Source: an uncultured Eubacteriales bacterium (GTDB taxonomy: Bacteria > Bacillota > Clostridia > Oscillospirales > Acutalibacteraceae). Taken from it: 64,000 nt of DNA. Positions 16,980 to 25,215 of this stretch are shown here, piece after piece (position 1 is the first letter of the stretch; each line of letters begins with the position of its first letter). The stretch covers positions 1-64,000 of the forward strand of contig CAKUBN010000005.1 of the NCBI GenBank assembly GCA_934643185.1, read 5' to 3'. A model generated the notes under the pieces. That model did not search any database, had not been told where the DNA came from, and was given only the letters and a program-made list of their open reading frames with translations. A program made the translations under genes and the position numbers.

Positions 16980-18353
16980 TCACCCGATCAGCATTCTGCC
17001 CTCCGGCAGAACGGAACCGCCTTTCTTTTTGCGCATTAAGATCGCTACGCCGAACGAAACGGGGCCTACGCGGCCAATGAACATCGTCAGCGTTAAGGCG
17101 AGCTTTGCGAGCGGATGCAGCGTCGGGGTCAGGCTGGCGCTGAGACCGACCGTCGCAAAGGCAGAAACAGCTTCGAGCATCGCATCCGATATGGAAACGC
17201 CGTGGTGCAGAGCCAGAATGAGACCCACGTTCAAAACGGAGACCACAAGGCCGAACGCCACGACCGTGAGGGACTTGTTCACCATGGCGGGGTCGAAACG
17301 GTGACGCAGGAACGTAGTGGTGTCTTCGCCGCAAAGAGTGGATTTCACCGCCGCAAACAGCACCACGAGCGTTGTGACTTTAATGCCGCCCGCCGTGGAG
17401 CCCGGGCAGCCGCCGATGAACATCAAAAATGAGGTAAGGAGCTTTGCGCCCTCCGATTCCTGCTTGATGCTGACGGAGGCAAAGCCCGCCGTGCGCGTGT
17501 TCACCGACTGGAAAAACGCCGCGTTCAGCTTTTCAAAGAAATTCAGATTGCGGTACGTGTTGTTGTACTCGAGGATAAAGAGCATCACCGTGCCGAAGAC
17601 CAGAAGCACCAGGGACGCACGCAGGCAGACCTGCGCGTGAAAGCTGAGCTTTTCCACATGCTGGCGGTGCAGACGCGCGGAAATTTTCTTGCGGTAAATA
17701 TCCTGAAACACCACAAAGCCCGTGGAGCCGATGATGATGAGTGCCGAGATCGTCAGGGTGACGAGCGGGTCGCCGTTAAAGGCGGATAAGCTCGAATTGC
17801 CGGGGATGAAGCTTAAAATATCGAAGCCCGCGTTGCAGAACGCCGAGACGGAGACGAACACCGAGGCCCATGCGCCGAGGCCGCCGTAGAGCGGCACAAA
17901 GCGGATCATGAGCAACAGCGCGCCGAGGGCTTCCACCGCAAATGTAAACGCGACCACGATGCGCAGCAGCGAGATGACATCCAAATTGCTGCCGCCTGCG
18001 CTTTCGCGGGCGAGTACAAGGTGGCGTATGCCGATGCGGCGGCGAATGAGCAGCGTGAGACCCGTTGCAAACGCGGCAAGACCGAGGCCGCCGCACTGAA
18101 TGAGCACGAGCAGCACGCCCTGCCCGAAATACGACCAGTGCGTAAATGTATCGTACACGGAAAGACCCGTGACGCACGCCGCGGAGGTGGCTGTGAAAAG
18201 CGCATCCACGGGATTCGTGAACCGCCCGCTTTTGGCCGAGACCGGCAGCGTGAGCAGCACGGTGCCGATAAAAATCAGCACCAAAAAGCTGACAACAAAC
18301 ACGCGCGTAGGCGACGTGCGCTTTAACATTTTTTGAAATCTGCTCGTTTTCAT
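16980..18353 (-). CDS. Potassium uptake membrane subunit (TrkH/KtrB family)
   Basis: This 457-residue channel-like potassium transporter has four repeats with selectivity-filter loops. Filter 1 is in SAACVTGLSVYDT, filter 2 around FCNAGFDILS, filter 3 NTRTAGFASV and filter 4 GGCPGSTAGGIK, each with its central Gly. Its size and C-terminus fit KtrB. The cytosolic RCK subunit (KtrA/TrkA), normally adjacent, is not in this window. It lies 40 bp behind queT on the same strand. Confidence 0.9.
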   Translation of the reverse strand: MKTSRFQKMLKRTSPTRVFVVSFLVLIFIGTVLLTLPVSAKSGRFTNPVDALFTATSAACVTGLSVYDTFTHWSYFGQGVLLVLIQCGGLGLAAFATGLTLLIRRRIGIRHLVLARESAGGSNLDVISLLRIVVAFTFAVEALGALLLMIRFVPLYGGLGAWASVFVSVSAFCNAGFDILSFIPGNSSLSAFNGDPLVTLTISALIIIGSTGFVVFQDIYRKKISARLHRQHVEKLSFHAQVCLRASLVLLVFGTVMLFILEYNNTYRNLNFFEKLNAAFFQSVNTRTAGFASVSIKQESEGAKLLTSFLMFIGGCPGSTAGGIKVTTLVVLFAAVKSTLCGEDTTTFLRHRFDPAMVNKSLTVVAFGLVVSVLNVGLILALHHGVSISDAMLEAVSAFATVGLSASLTPTLHPLAKLALTLTMFIGRVGPVSFGVAILMRKKKGGSVLPEGRMLIG

Positions 18354-18393
18354 AAACTCCGACCGACTTTCTCCGGGCTTGCCCGGAACAGAT

Positions 18394-18933
18394 TTACGCC
18401 AACATGAGTTCGCTGATCTTCGTGCGGCGCAGGGCGAGCATCAGCGGCACACCGAGCGCATAGCACACGACGAGCTCGCCGAGGCCGACGGAAACCGCGC
18501 CCGCGATGAAGCCTGCGAGGGAGAGATTGCCGAAGGCGAACGCGCCGTTATCTGCAAGGCAGGCCACTTCAAAGCCGACGATGAAGGCGTTGAAAATGAC
18601 CGGCGGCAGCGGCGCCAAAACCGGGATCTCTTTCCAGCGAATGTTGCGTACAAGGTAAGAAAAAACGCCCGCGAGCAGCGTTGCAAGCGTGCCGAACACC
18701 CAATCTACGACACCGAGCGGACTTGCAAGGTTCGAGATGAGGCAGCCGACGGCAAGCCCGGGGATGGCGGCCGGTGTAAAGGCCGGCAGCACCGTTAAGG
18801 CTTCCGAAAAGCGGAACTGCACCGCGCCAAACGCCAAGTTCATGGCGGCAGCGGCATACGTGAGGACAGCGTACAGCGCCGCGATCACAGCGCTGAGCGC
18901 CAGAAAGCGGACTTTTGAGGTTTTCTTATTCAT
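18394..18933 (-). CDS. queT: QueT family transporter (queuosine precursor uptake)
   Basis: This 179-residue membrane protein matches the QueT family of ECF-type substrate-binding subunits. It has a charged N-terminus, LSAVIAALYAVLTYAAAAM, then FGAVQFRFSEALTVLPAF, PAAIPGLAVGCLISN and a DWVFGTLATLLAG segment. QueT proteins are thought to import preQ1/preQ0 for tRNA queuosine modification with the shared ECF module, which is not in this window. AAAGGA precedes the ATG. The leader has a promoter, a possible preQ1 aptamer and a strong hairpin beside the ribosome site. Confidence 0.85.
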   Translation of the reverse strand: MNKKTSKVRFLALSAVIAALYAVLTYAAAAMNLAFGAVQFRFSEALTVLPAFTPAAIPGLAVGCLISNLASPLGVVDWVFGTLATLLAGVFSYLVRNIRWKEIPVLAPLPPVIFNAFIVGFEVACLADNGAFAFGNLSLAGFIAGAVSVGLGELVVCYALGVPLMLALRRTKISELMLA

Positions 18934-18948
18934 TTCAGCATTCCTTTC

Positions 18949-18975
18949 CGCGGTCCGGGAGCCACCCCGGCCGCG
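18949..18975 (-). promoter_or_regulatory. GC-rich hairpin next to the queT ribosome site
   Basis: CGCGG-T-CCGGG (18949-18959) pairs with CCCGG-CCGCG (18966-18975). The stem ends 3 nt before the purine-rich ribosome site. It may be the expression platform of the upstream aptamer candidate. Confidence 0.5.
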
Positions 18976-19011
18976 CTAGTTTTTTTTAAGGTCAGGATGT
19001 CACGACTGACC
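18976..19011 (-). promoter_or_regulatory. Possible preQ1-I riboswitch aptamer
   Basis: On the minus strand GGTCAG, a 10-nt loop (TCGTGACATC) and CTGACC are followed by TTAAAAAAAACTAG. A short hairpin with an A-rich tail that folds back as a pseudoknot is the preQ1-I layout, and queT is a known preQ1 target. The second pseudoknot helix is not the canonical one: loop TCGTG could pair with the downstream CGCGG, which is also an arm of the hairpin at 18949-18975. Confidence 0.4.
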
Positions 19012-19045
19012 GTGCTGCACAAAAGGGCATACAGCAACAGGATAT

Positions 19046-19074
19046 AGCATAAGCAATTTGGGGCGAAAAGTCAA
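19046..19074 (-). promoter_or_regulatory. queT promoter
   Basis: On the minus strand TTGACT, 17 nt, TATGCT, giving a leader of about 105 nt before queT. Confidence 0.6.
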
Positions 19075-19181
19075 GCGTTTCGGGGAGATTCTACCTTTTA
19101 CCGAAAACGGGCGGAATTTGTAATCGAAAGTTTGTTCGTTTTTGAGACTTGACAAGATTTTAAAAAGTTCTAAAACAGCGC

Positions 19182-19238
19182 TTGACAAGTATCCGAAATC
19201 GGACTATAATACGCTTAATCGTCCGATTTCGGATACTT
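19182..19238 (+). promoter_or_regulatory. Consensus promoter with duplicated MarR-type operator
   Basis: TTGACA (19182-19187), 17 nt, TATAAT (19205-19210) is a perfect promoter. AAGTATCCGAAATCGGAC (19187-19204) and its exact reverse complement (19221-19238) flank the -10 box. Each arm itself contains the dyad TCCGA-N2-TCGGA. One site fills the -35/-10 spacer and the other covers the start region, so occupancy would block RNA polymerase. The first gene downstream is a MarR regulator, which suggests autoregulation. Confidence 0.8.
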
Positions 19239-19258
19239 GGAGAATTGCTTTTGATGAC

Positions 19259-19306
19259 GAGTTTTCTCGTTTACGAGCTTTCTCGTTTACGAGCTTTCTC
19301 GTTTTT
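19259..19306 (+). repeat. Three tandem 16-bp repeats in the marR leader
   Basis: The unit GAGCTTTCTCGTTTAC occurs three times in a row (first copy GAGTTTT..., last copy running into a T-rich end). It lies between the operator and repeat copy 4. Confidence 0.6.
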
Positions 19307-19309
19307 TCG

Positions 19310-19513
19310 AAAGGCGGCTTTGCCCGCCTTTTAAGAAACCCCTTGATAGGGTTTCTTACGTAAAATCGTCCACTGGACGATTTTACTATTTTCCTGATCT
19401 GCTGTTAGGCAAAAGGGTTTCGCGCTCTGCGGAGCTCGACCAAAGGCGCTGCCTTTGGAAACCGCAGCCTTTTGAAAAAGGTTGGCAAAAACTTTATCCA
19501 TCGCTTTACGTCA
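19310..19513 (+). repeat. Six-hairpin extragenic repeat, copy 4 (complete, in a 5' UTR)
   Basis: The copy is in plus orientation. H1 is 19310-19331, H2 19333-19357 (loop CTTGATA), H3 19360-19386 (12-bp perfect stem, loop ACT), linker with CCTGATCT, H4 19421-19437, H5 19440-19458 and H6 19465-19484, followed by the terminal motif. It is subfamily 2, like copy 2. It lies wholly inside the leader of the marR transcript, 27 bp before the start codon. Confidence 0.8.
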
Positions 19514-19540
19514 GAAAATTATTTTCTTGGGAGGTTTTAC

Positions 19541-19987
19541 ATGACCATTACGGATTACATAAACGAAATAGACCGACAGTATCGGCTGCAAGACGCCGTT
19601 TATCACAATGCGGCCGTAAAGCTTGGGCTTTCGGACTCTGCCCAGTGCATTTTATACATTCTTTCGGACACCGAAAGCTGCACGCAGCAGGAGCTTTGCA
19701 GCCGCAGCTTTTTTCCGAAGCAGACCATCAATTCTACCGTATTAAAGCTTGCAAAGGACGGTTATCTCGTTTTAGAGAGCATCCCCGGCACGCGCAACCA
19801 GAAGAAGATCACCTTGACGGATGCAGGGCAGGCATTGGTTCGGGAGAAAATTGAGCCGCTGAAGCAGGCCGAGCAGCGCGCGTACAGTCATTTTTCCGAA
19901 GAGGAGCTTGCCGCCTGCTTAAAAGCCGTGACAAAGCTTACGGCAAACCTGAAAACCGAAACAGAACAAATGGAACCTAAAAAATAA
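19541..19987 (+). CDS. MarR family transcriptional regulator
   Basis: This 148-residue winged-helix dimer regulator has an N-terminal dimerisation helix, then the recognition region CTQQELCSRSFFPKQTINSTVLKL and the wing IPGTRNQKKITLTDAGQAL. The start is at 19541, where GGGAGG lies 6 nt before the ATG; the longer frame would translate repeat sequence. It sits 9 bp before a MATE pump gene and behind a promoter with two dyads, so it probably represses its own operon until a drug or metabolite binds. Confidence 0.9.
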   Translation: MTITDYINEIDRQYRLQDAVYHNAAVKLGLSDSAQCILYILSDTESCTQQELCSRSFFPKQTINSTVLKLAKDGYLVLESIPGTRNQKKITLTDAGQALVREKIEPLKQAEQRAYSHFSEEELAACLKAVTKLTANLKTETEQMEPKK

Positions 19988-19996
19988 GGAGCATAT

Positions 19997-21337
19997 ATGT
20001 CTAAGACCAAAATTCAGCTTTCCGACCACTTCACCTACGGGCGGCTGCTGCGTTTTACGCTGCCGTCCATTCTCATGATGATTTTCACCTCCATTTACGG
20101 CACGGTGGACGGCTTTTTCATCTCGAATTTTGCCGGCAAGACCGCTTTTGCGGCGCTGAACCTCATCTTCCCCTATTTGCAGATCTTGAGCGGCTTCGGC
20201 GCGATGCTCGGCGTGGGCGGCAGTGCGCTCGTTGCAAAAACGCTCGGCGAGGGCAACATCAAGCACGCCCAGCGCTATTTTACGATGATGTTCTGGCTGA
20301 CGCTTGGCACGAGTATTTTCTTCACGGTGCTCGGCATTGCGATCCTGCGCCCGGTGGCGTATCTCTTCGGCGCAACGGAAGCGATGATCGGCGACTGCGT
20401 GACCTACGGCACGATCTACCTGCTTTTCACCGCCGTAATGCACATGCAGTACACGTTCCAGAGCTATTTGATCGTGGCGGAAAAGCCGAAATTTGCCCTT
20501 GCCGTTGTGCTGGCCGCAGGCTGCACGAACATGGTGCTCGACTATGTTTCCATGGCGGTTTTGAACATGGGCATTGCGGGCGCGGCGCTTGCGACGGGCA
20601 TCAGCCAGTGCGTGGGCGGTCTCATCCCGCTTTTCTGGTTCCTCAGCAAGAAAAATAAATCGAACCTGCGCTTCTGCCGCACAAAAATGGAATGGGCGCC
20701 GATGCTGCGCGCCTGCGGCAATGGCGCTTCTGAGATGCTGACGAGCGTTTCCGCTTCCATCACGGGTATTCTCTACAACTTGCAGCTGATGAAATATGCG
20801 GGCGAAGACGGCGTGGCGGCTTACGGCGTCATCATGTACGCGGCGTTTGTGTTCATCGCGATCTACATGGGGTATTCCTCGGGCAGCTCGCCGATCATGA
20901 GCTACCACTACGGTGCGGCGAATCACAAAGAGATGAAAAACGTACTGAAAAAGAGCCTGACGATGCTCGGCATTGCAGGCGTGGTGCTGACCGCTGCGGC
21001 GTATGCGCTGGCGCGCCCCATTTCCCGCATTTTCGTCGGCTACGACCCGGCGCTGCTGGAAGAGACCGTGCACGGCTTTATGATCTGCGCGCTGCCGATG
21101 CTTGTGATGTGGTTTAACGTTTATGCTTCCTCGTTCTTCACGGCGCTGAATAACGGCGCGGTCTCGGCGGCGATCTCCTTCATGCGTTCGCTTGTGCTGC
21201 CCGTCATCTGCATTTTGGTGCTGCCGTACTTCTTTGAACTCGACGGCGTGTGGTTTGCGCTTGCCGCGAGCGAGTTTTTGGGTATTCTCGTCTCCCTGTT
21301 CTTCATGCTGAAAAACAGGAAAAAATACCAGTATTGA
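19997..21337 (+). CDS. MATE family efflux pump (MarR operon)
   Basis: This 446-residue protein with about 12 helices is a multidrug/Na+ or H+ antiporter of the MATE superfamily. It has the family features at helix 1 (TLPSILMMIFTSIYGTVDGFFISN) and the symmetric second half starting near residue 230. TAAGGAG precedes the ATG. It follows marR by 9 bp and is the likely target of that repressor. Substrate unknown. A strong terminator follows. Confidence 0.88.
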   Translation: MSKTKIQLSDHFTYGRLLRFTLPSILMMIFTSIYGTVDGFFISNFAGKTAFAALNLIFPYLQILSGFGAMLGVGGSALVAKTLGEGNIKHAQRYFTMMFWLTLGTSIFFTVLGIAILRPVAYLFGATEAMIGDCVTYGTIYLLFTAVMHMQYTFQSYLIVAEKPKFALAVVLAAGCTNMVLDYVSMAVLNMGIAGAALATGISQCVGGLIPLFWFLSKKNKSNLRFCRTKMEWAPMLRACGNGASEMLTSVSASITGILYNLQLMKYAGEDGVAAYGVIMYAAFVFIAIYMGYSSGSSPIMSYHYGAANHKEMKNVLKKSLTMLGIAGVVLTAAAYALARPISRIFVGYDPALLEETVHGFMICALPMLVMWFNVYASSFFTALNNGAVSAAISFMRSLVLPVICILVLPYFFELDGVWFALAASEFLGILVSLFFMLKNRKKYQY

Positions 21338-21351
21338 GCTAAACAAAATGA

Positions 21352-21381
21352 GACCCGGTATCTTGTTGCGGATACCGGGTC
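21352..21381. terminator. Bidirectional terminator between convergent MATE genes
   Basis: GACCCGGTATC (21352-21362) pairs with GATACCGGGTC (21371-21381), followed by TTTTGCGTTTT. Confidence 0.8.
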
Positions 21382-21400
21382 TTTTGCGTTTTAGACGTAT

Positions 21401-22750
21401 TTAGGCTCTCGTCAAATTCTTGAGCCAGATGTATTTTTTGTAGCGCGGGATGATGAACGGGACTTTCACGATCTCATCGGCGCACATGACGATATAGACG
21501 AGCATGACGGGCCAGTGGAACACGAAGCAGCCGAGAAGCGACAGCGGGATGGCGAAGCACCACGTGGCCAGAATGACGCTGATGGCGTCGTAACGTGTAT
21601 CGCCGCCCGACGGGAACACGCCGCAGACGATGATGGTGTTGAACGAATACGCGAACATATAAAGCGTGTTAAAAATGAGCATTTGGATGAGGTATGTCTG
21701 CGCAAGGGGCTCCAACGCGTAGAACGCGTAGATGAGCGGCCCGACGATGCCGATGAGCACCATGTTGCCGAGGCCCATCAACAGCGCAACAAGCCAGAAT
21801 CTTCTGCCGTAGCGTTTGGCTTTTTCGAGCTCATTTTGCCCAAGCAGCTTGCCGAGCATAATGCCCGCGCCGCCGGAAAGGCCGTGCGTCAGGCACTGGA
21901 TGAGCTGCAGGGCGACGTTCGTGATGGAAAACGCCGCCGTGGCATCGGTGCCGAGGTGACCCATGATGAACGCGTGCACGGAGATGCTGAGGCCCCACGA
22001 AAGGCTGCTTGCAAGCGACGCCACCGCGATTTTCCAAAGGTCCTTTTCAAACTGCGCGGAGAAAAAGCGCAGGCTTTTGCCGGTTGGGTGGATGTGATCC
22101 TTTTGGTGCGATTCTACGATGCACCAGATGAGCGCGATGAGCTCCACGGCGATGGTGGAATATGCCGAGCCGTTTGCGCCGAGCGCCGGGATAGGCCCGA
22201 AGCCGTAGATGAGGAAGAAATCGACGCTCATATCGACGATGACCGTCACGGCGGAGATCCACACGCTGATCTTCGCTCTGCCGCCGATCTTCATCAGAAC
22301 CAGATACGCCTGCGACACCGCCGAAAACACGTAGGAGAAGCTGACGATTTTAAGGTATTCCGCGCCGATGCGGATGAGCTCCGGCTCCGGCGTGAAGATG
22401 GCCATCAATTTTTCCGGCACGAAAAATGCCAGAAGGAAAAAGATAAACGAGATACCGAACGCGTAGCGGATGGCCATGGACATAAAGTCGCGCACGCGCT
22501 CAAAATCTTTTTTGCCGTAATACTGTGAGCTTAAAATGTTTGTGGCGCCGAGCACTGCGCCCGTGAAAAGCGACATGATGAACGAAATTTGGTTTGCGAG
22601 CGAGACCGCCGCCACCGCTTCCTGGTTGAGCCGGCCGAGCATCAGAGCATCCGACGCGCCGACGAGCGCGTTTAAAAGCCCCTGCAGCGCAAGCGGTATG
22701 GCGAGCGCTTTCAGCTCTGCGTTAAATAGCTTCTTTTCCGCAAGTTCCAT
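21401..22750 (-). CDS. MATE family efflux pump 2
   Basis: This 449-residue, 12-helix MATE transporter contains ALPLALQGLLNALVGASDALMLGRLN near the start, the usual helix-1 Asp region of the family. It lies 19 bp behind the next MATE gene on the same strand, so the two are probably cotranscribed. The two could act as separate pumps; heterodimers are not established for MATE proteins. Confidence 0.85.
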   Translation of the reverse strand: MELAEKKLFNAELKALAIPLALQGLLNALVGASDALMLGRLNQEAVAAVSLANQISFIMSLFTGAVLGATNILSSQYYGKKDFERVRDFMSMAIRYAFGISFIFFLLAFFVPEKLMAIFTPEPELIRIGAEYLKIVSFSYVFSAVSQAYLVLMKIGGRAKISVWISAVTVIVDMSVDFFLIYGFGPIPALGANGSAYSTIAVELIALIWCIVESHQKDHIHPTGKSLRFFSAQFEKDLWKIAVASLASSLSWGLSISVHAFIMGHLGTDATAAFSITNVALQLIQCLTHGLSGGAGIMLGKLLGQNELEKAKRYGRRFWLVALLMGLGNMVLIGIVGPLIYAFYALEPLAQTYLIQMLIFNTLYMFAYSFNTIIVCGVFPSGGDTRYDAISVILATWCFAIPLSLLGCFVFHWPVMLVYIVMCADEIVKVPFIIPRYKKYIWLKNLTRA

Positions 22751-22769
22751 GGTGTTCCTCCCCTATGCT

Positions 22770-24164
22770 TTACTCTGCCGTGATTTTTTTGGCTTTGTGG
22801 ATCCACTTGCCGCTCTTTAAACGGAAGACGAGCCAGAACGACTTGATGATGAAATCGATACGCAAAGCGATGAGCACGATAGCCGGCGGCCAGCCCCAGA
22901 CGAGACCCGTTAATGCGCCAAGCGGGATGGACGCGACAAACTGGAAAATGATGTCGGCGATCATCAGGAATTTTGTATCTCCGCCGCCGCGCAGAATGCC
23001 CTTGGAAAGCGCGCTCTGCACCGCCTGGAAGAACACGATGATCGCGCTGGCCTCCATCATTTCGGTCGTGATGGCGACGGTAGACGGCGCGATCTCATAG
23101 AGACCGATGGACAATTCGCCGAGCACAAACACCAAGATGCCGCCGAAAATGCCGATGAAGACAGAGAGGATGAGGAACGTCCAGCCCTCTTTTTGTGCGC
23201 GCTTGAAATCGCCCTCGCCGACCGTTTGGCCGATTATAACACCGGCGGCGCTTGTTGCGCCCTGAATGGCGACCGTTGCCATGCGGTCCATGACCGTGAC
23301 GATGGCGTATGCGGAGACGACCTCCTTGCCCATGTGCCCGAGAATGATGGAAATAATGCTTGCGGCGAGCGCCAAGAGGGAATCTGAAATGATCGCCGGC
23401 ATGCCGAGACGGCGGAACTCATGCAGAAGCTCCTTGCCCGGCAGCTTTAAAATGCCGCGCACACGGTACTGCAGCACTTTTTCAAATTTCAAAAGATAAA
23501 CGGCGCAGAAGATGAACTCCACAGCACGCGCAATCAGCGTGCCGACCGCTGCACCCATGACGCCCATGGCAGGCATGCCGAGCTTGCCGAAAATGAACAC
23601 GTAGTTTGCGCCGATGTTCACGACGAACGACGCGATGGAAACGTACAGACCGAGCTTTGCGTTGCCGATGGAGCGCAGCACGTTAGAAAGCACCAAGCTG
23701 ATGCCGTGCGGCAGGTAGATGAGCGCCGTGATGCGCAGGTACTGCGCACCGAGCTCAATGACATCCTCTTCCTTTGTGAAAATGTACATGATCTCCGTCG
23801 GGAAAAAGACAGTGACGAGCGCAAACACCGCGCCGCCAAGGATGACGATCTGCAAGATTAGGTCGAACACGCGGCGCACGGTTTTCATATCCTTTGCGCC
23901 GTAATACTGGCTGGAAAGCACAAGCCCCGCCGCGCTGATGCCCATGCACAAAAACACGAAAATGTTGTAGAACTGGTTAGCAAGGCTGGAGGCGGAAATG
24001 GACGCTTCGCCCAGTTTTCCCACCATGACGGTGTCCATCATATTGACGCCTTGGTTGATGACGGACTGGAACACGATGGGAATGAGGATCACGACGACTT
24101 TTTTGTAAAAGCCGCGGTCGCGCACCCAGTAGTTATCCAGCCAGCTTGTTTTGGTCTCCCCCAC
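22770..24164 (-). CDS. MATE family efflux pump 3
   Basis: This 464-residue MATE transporter has the family start KVVVILIPIVFQSVINQGVN followed by MMDTVMVGKLGE. It is the promoter-proximal gene of a two-gene operon with pump 2, behind TTGCAA-17-TAAAAT. Its substrate is unknown. Confidence 0.87.
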   Translation of the reverse strand: MGETKTSWLDNYWVRDRGFYKKVVVILIPIVFQSVINQGVNMMDTVMVGKLGEASISASSLANQFYNIFVFLCMGISAAGLVLSSQYYGAKDMKTVRRVFDLILQIVILGGAVFALVTVFFPTEIMYIFTKEEDVIELGAQYLRITALIYLPHGISLVLSNVLRSIGNAKLGLYVSIASFVVNIGANYVFIFGKLGMPAMGVMGAAVGTLIARAVEFIFCAVYLLKFEKVLQYRVRGILKLPGKELLHEFRRLGMPAIISDSLLALAASIISIILGHMGKEVVSAYAIVTVMDRMATVAIQGATSAAGVIIGQTVGEGDFKRAQKEGWTFLILSVFIGIFGGILVFVLGELSIGLYEIAPSTVAITTEMMEASAIIVFFQAVQSALSKGILRGGGDTKFLMIADIIFQFVASIPLGALTGLVWGWPPAIVLIALRIDFIIKSFWLVFRLKSGKWIHKAKKITAE

Positions 24165-24245
24165 AAAAACACTCCTCTGCTGCGTTTACGTGCATACCGT
24201 ACTAAAATTTATACACCACACGCCCATTTTAAATTGAATATTATA

Positions 24246-24274
24246 ATTTTACACGATTTTAGTTTCAGTTGCAA
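24246..24274 (-). promoter_or_regulatory. Promoter of the MATE gene pair
   Basis: On the minus strand TTGCAA, 17 nt, TAAAAT, about 80 nt before the pump 3 start. Confidence 0.55.
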
Positions 24275-24314
24275 GTGTTTTTTGTTGGGTTTACTCAAAA
24301 CTTGGCAAAACAGC

Positions 24315-24349
24315 AAAAACCGCCGTGCATTTTTGTACACAGCGGTTTT
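24315..24349. terminator. Bidirectional terminator after the aldo/keto reductases
   Basis: AAAACCGC and GCGGTTTT arms extended by GTG/CAC form a stem with A- and T-runs on both sides. Confidence 0.7.
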
Positions 24350-24361
24350 GAACGGATATAT

Positions 24362-25204
24362 TTATGCTTCTTCAAACTTGCATTTTGTTATGGCAAGGCG
24401 GTGGAGGGATTCCGGCGTGACCTTATAGAAGGGCTCGTGACGATTTAAGGCAGCAATTTGCTGCATATCGTCTGCGGTGAGCGCGAAATCGAAGATCTCC
24501 GCGTTTTCCCTGATGTGCTCGTGCGATTTGCTGCCGGGCACGAAGCCGAAGCCCATCTGCAAATGCCAGCGCAGGATGATCTGCGCGGTGCTCTTGTGAT
24601 ATTTTTCGGCGAGCGCCTCCAAAACGGGGTCGTGGATAAGGTCAGCGTTGCCGTGGCCGAGCGGGAACCACGATTGCAGCTTGATACCGAGCGCGTCGCA
24701 CGTGGGCTTTACGATCTCCGCCGGGAAATACGGGTGACACTCCACCTGCATGACGGCGGGCGTAATTTCGCACTGCTCCGTGAGCTCCTTGATCTTTTCC
24801 ACCGGGAAATTCGAGATGCCGATGGCGCGAATTTTGCCCGCTTTATACGCCTTTTCGAGCATTTTATAGGCGTAGATGTAGTTATTCACCGGGTGGTGCA
24901 GCAGCATGACATCGAGATACTCGACGCCGAGGCGCTTTAACGTATCGTCCACGGCGCTGTCATTTTCATAGAGCGTGGGGCCCAATTTCGTTTCGAGAAA
25001 ATAATCTTCGCGCTTTAAGCCGGAGCGTTTTAAGCCGAGCCCGACTTCTTCCTCGTTATCGTAGCGGTTGGCCGTATCGATGAGCGTATAGCCGTTATGG
25101 AGGGCGAAATCGATATTATCGATGAGCTGCTCGCCGAACTGGTTGATGGTGCCGAAGCCGAACTGCGGCAGCTTAACGCCGTTATTCAAAAGGATGGAAG
25201 ACAT
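24362..25204 (-). CDS. Aldo/keto reductase (second gene of pair)
   Basis: This 280-residue NADPH-dependent carbonyl reductase of the AKR superfamily contains the active-site segments DTANRYDNEEEVG (catalytic Asp and Tyr), ETKLGP (catalytic Lys), LLHHP and the cofactor-binding GSKSHEHIREN. It follows another AKR after 11 bp, so the two form an operon. It probably reduces small aldehydes or ketones; the substrate is unknown. Confidence 0.88.
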   Translation of the reverse strand: MSSILLNNGVKLPQFGFGTINQFGEQLIDNIDFALHNGYTLIDTANRYDNEEEVGLGLKRSGLKREDYFLETKLGPTLYENDSAVDDTLKRLGVEYLDVMLLHHPVNNYIYAYKMLEKAYKAGKIRAIGISNFPVEKIKELTEQCEITPAVMQVECHPYFPAEIVKPTCDALGIKLQSWFPLGHGNADLIHDPVLEALAEKYHKSTAQIILRWHLQMGFGFVPGSKSHEHIRENAEIFDFALTADDMQQIAALNRHEPFYKVTPESLHRLAITKCKFEEA

Positions 25205-25215
25205 TTTGCGCCTCC

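Noticed and set aside
19259..19306. Tandem 16-bp repeats as a possible CRISPR array
   Set aside because: Units are directly adjacent with no spacers, number only three and lie in a 5' leader; no cas gene is present.
19919..21346. 475-codon open frame on the minus strand
   Set aside because: It is the antisense shadow of the first MATE gene; composition is His/Arg/Glu-rich with no fold signature.
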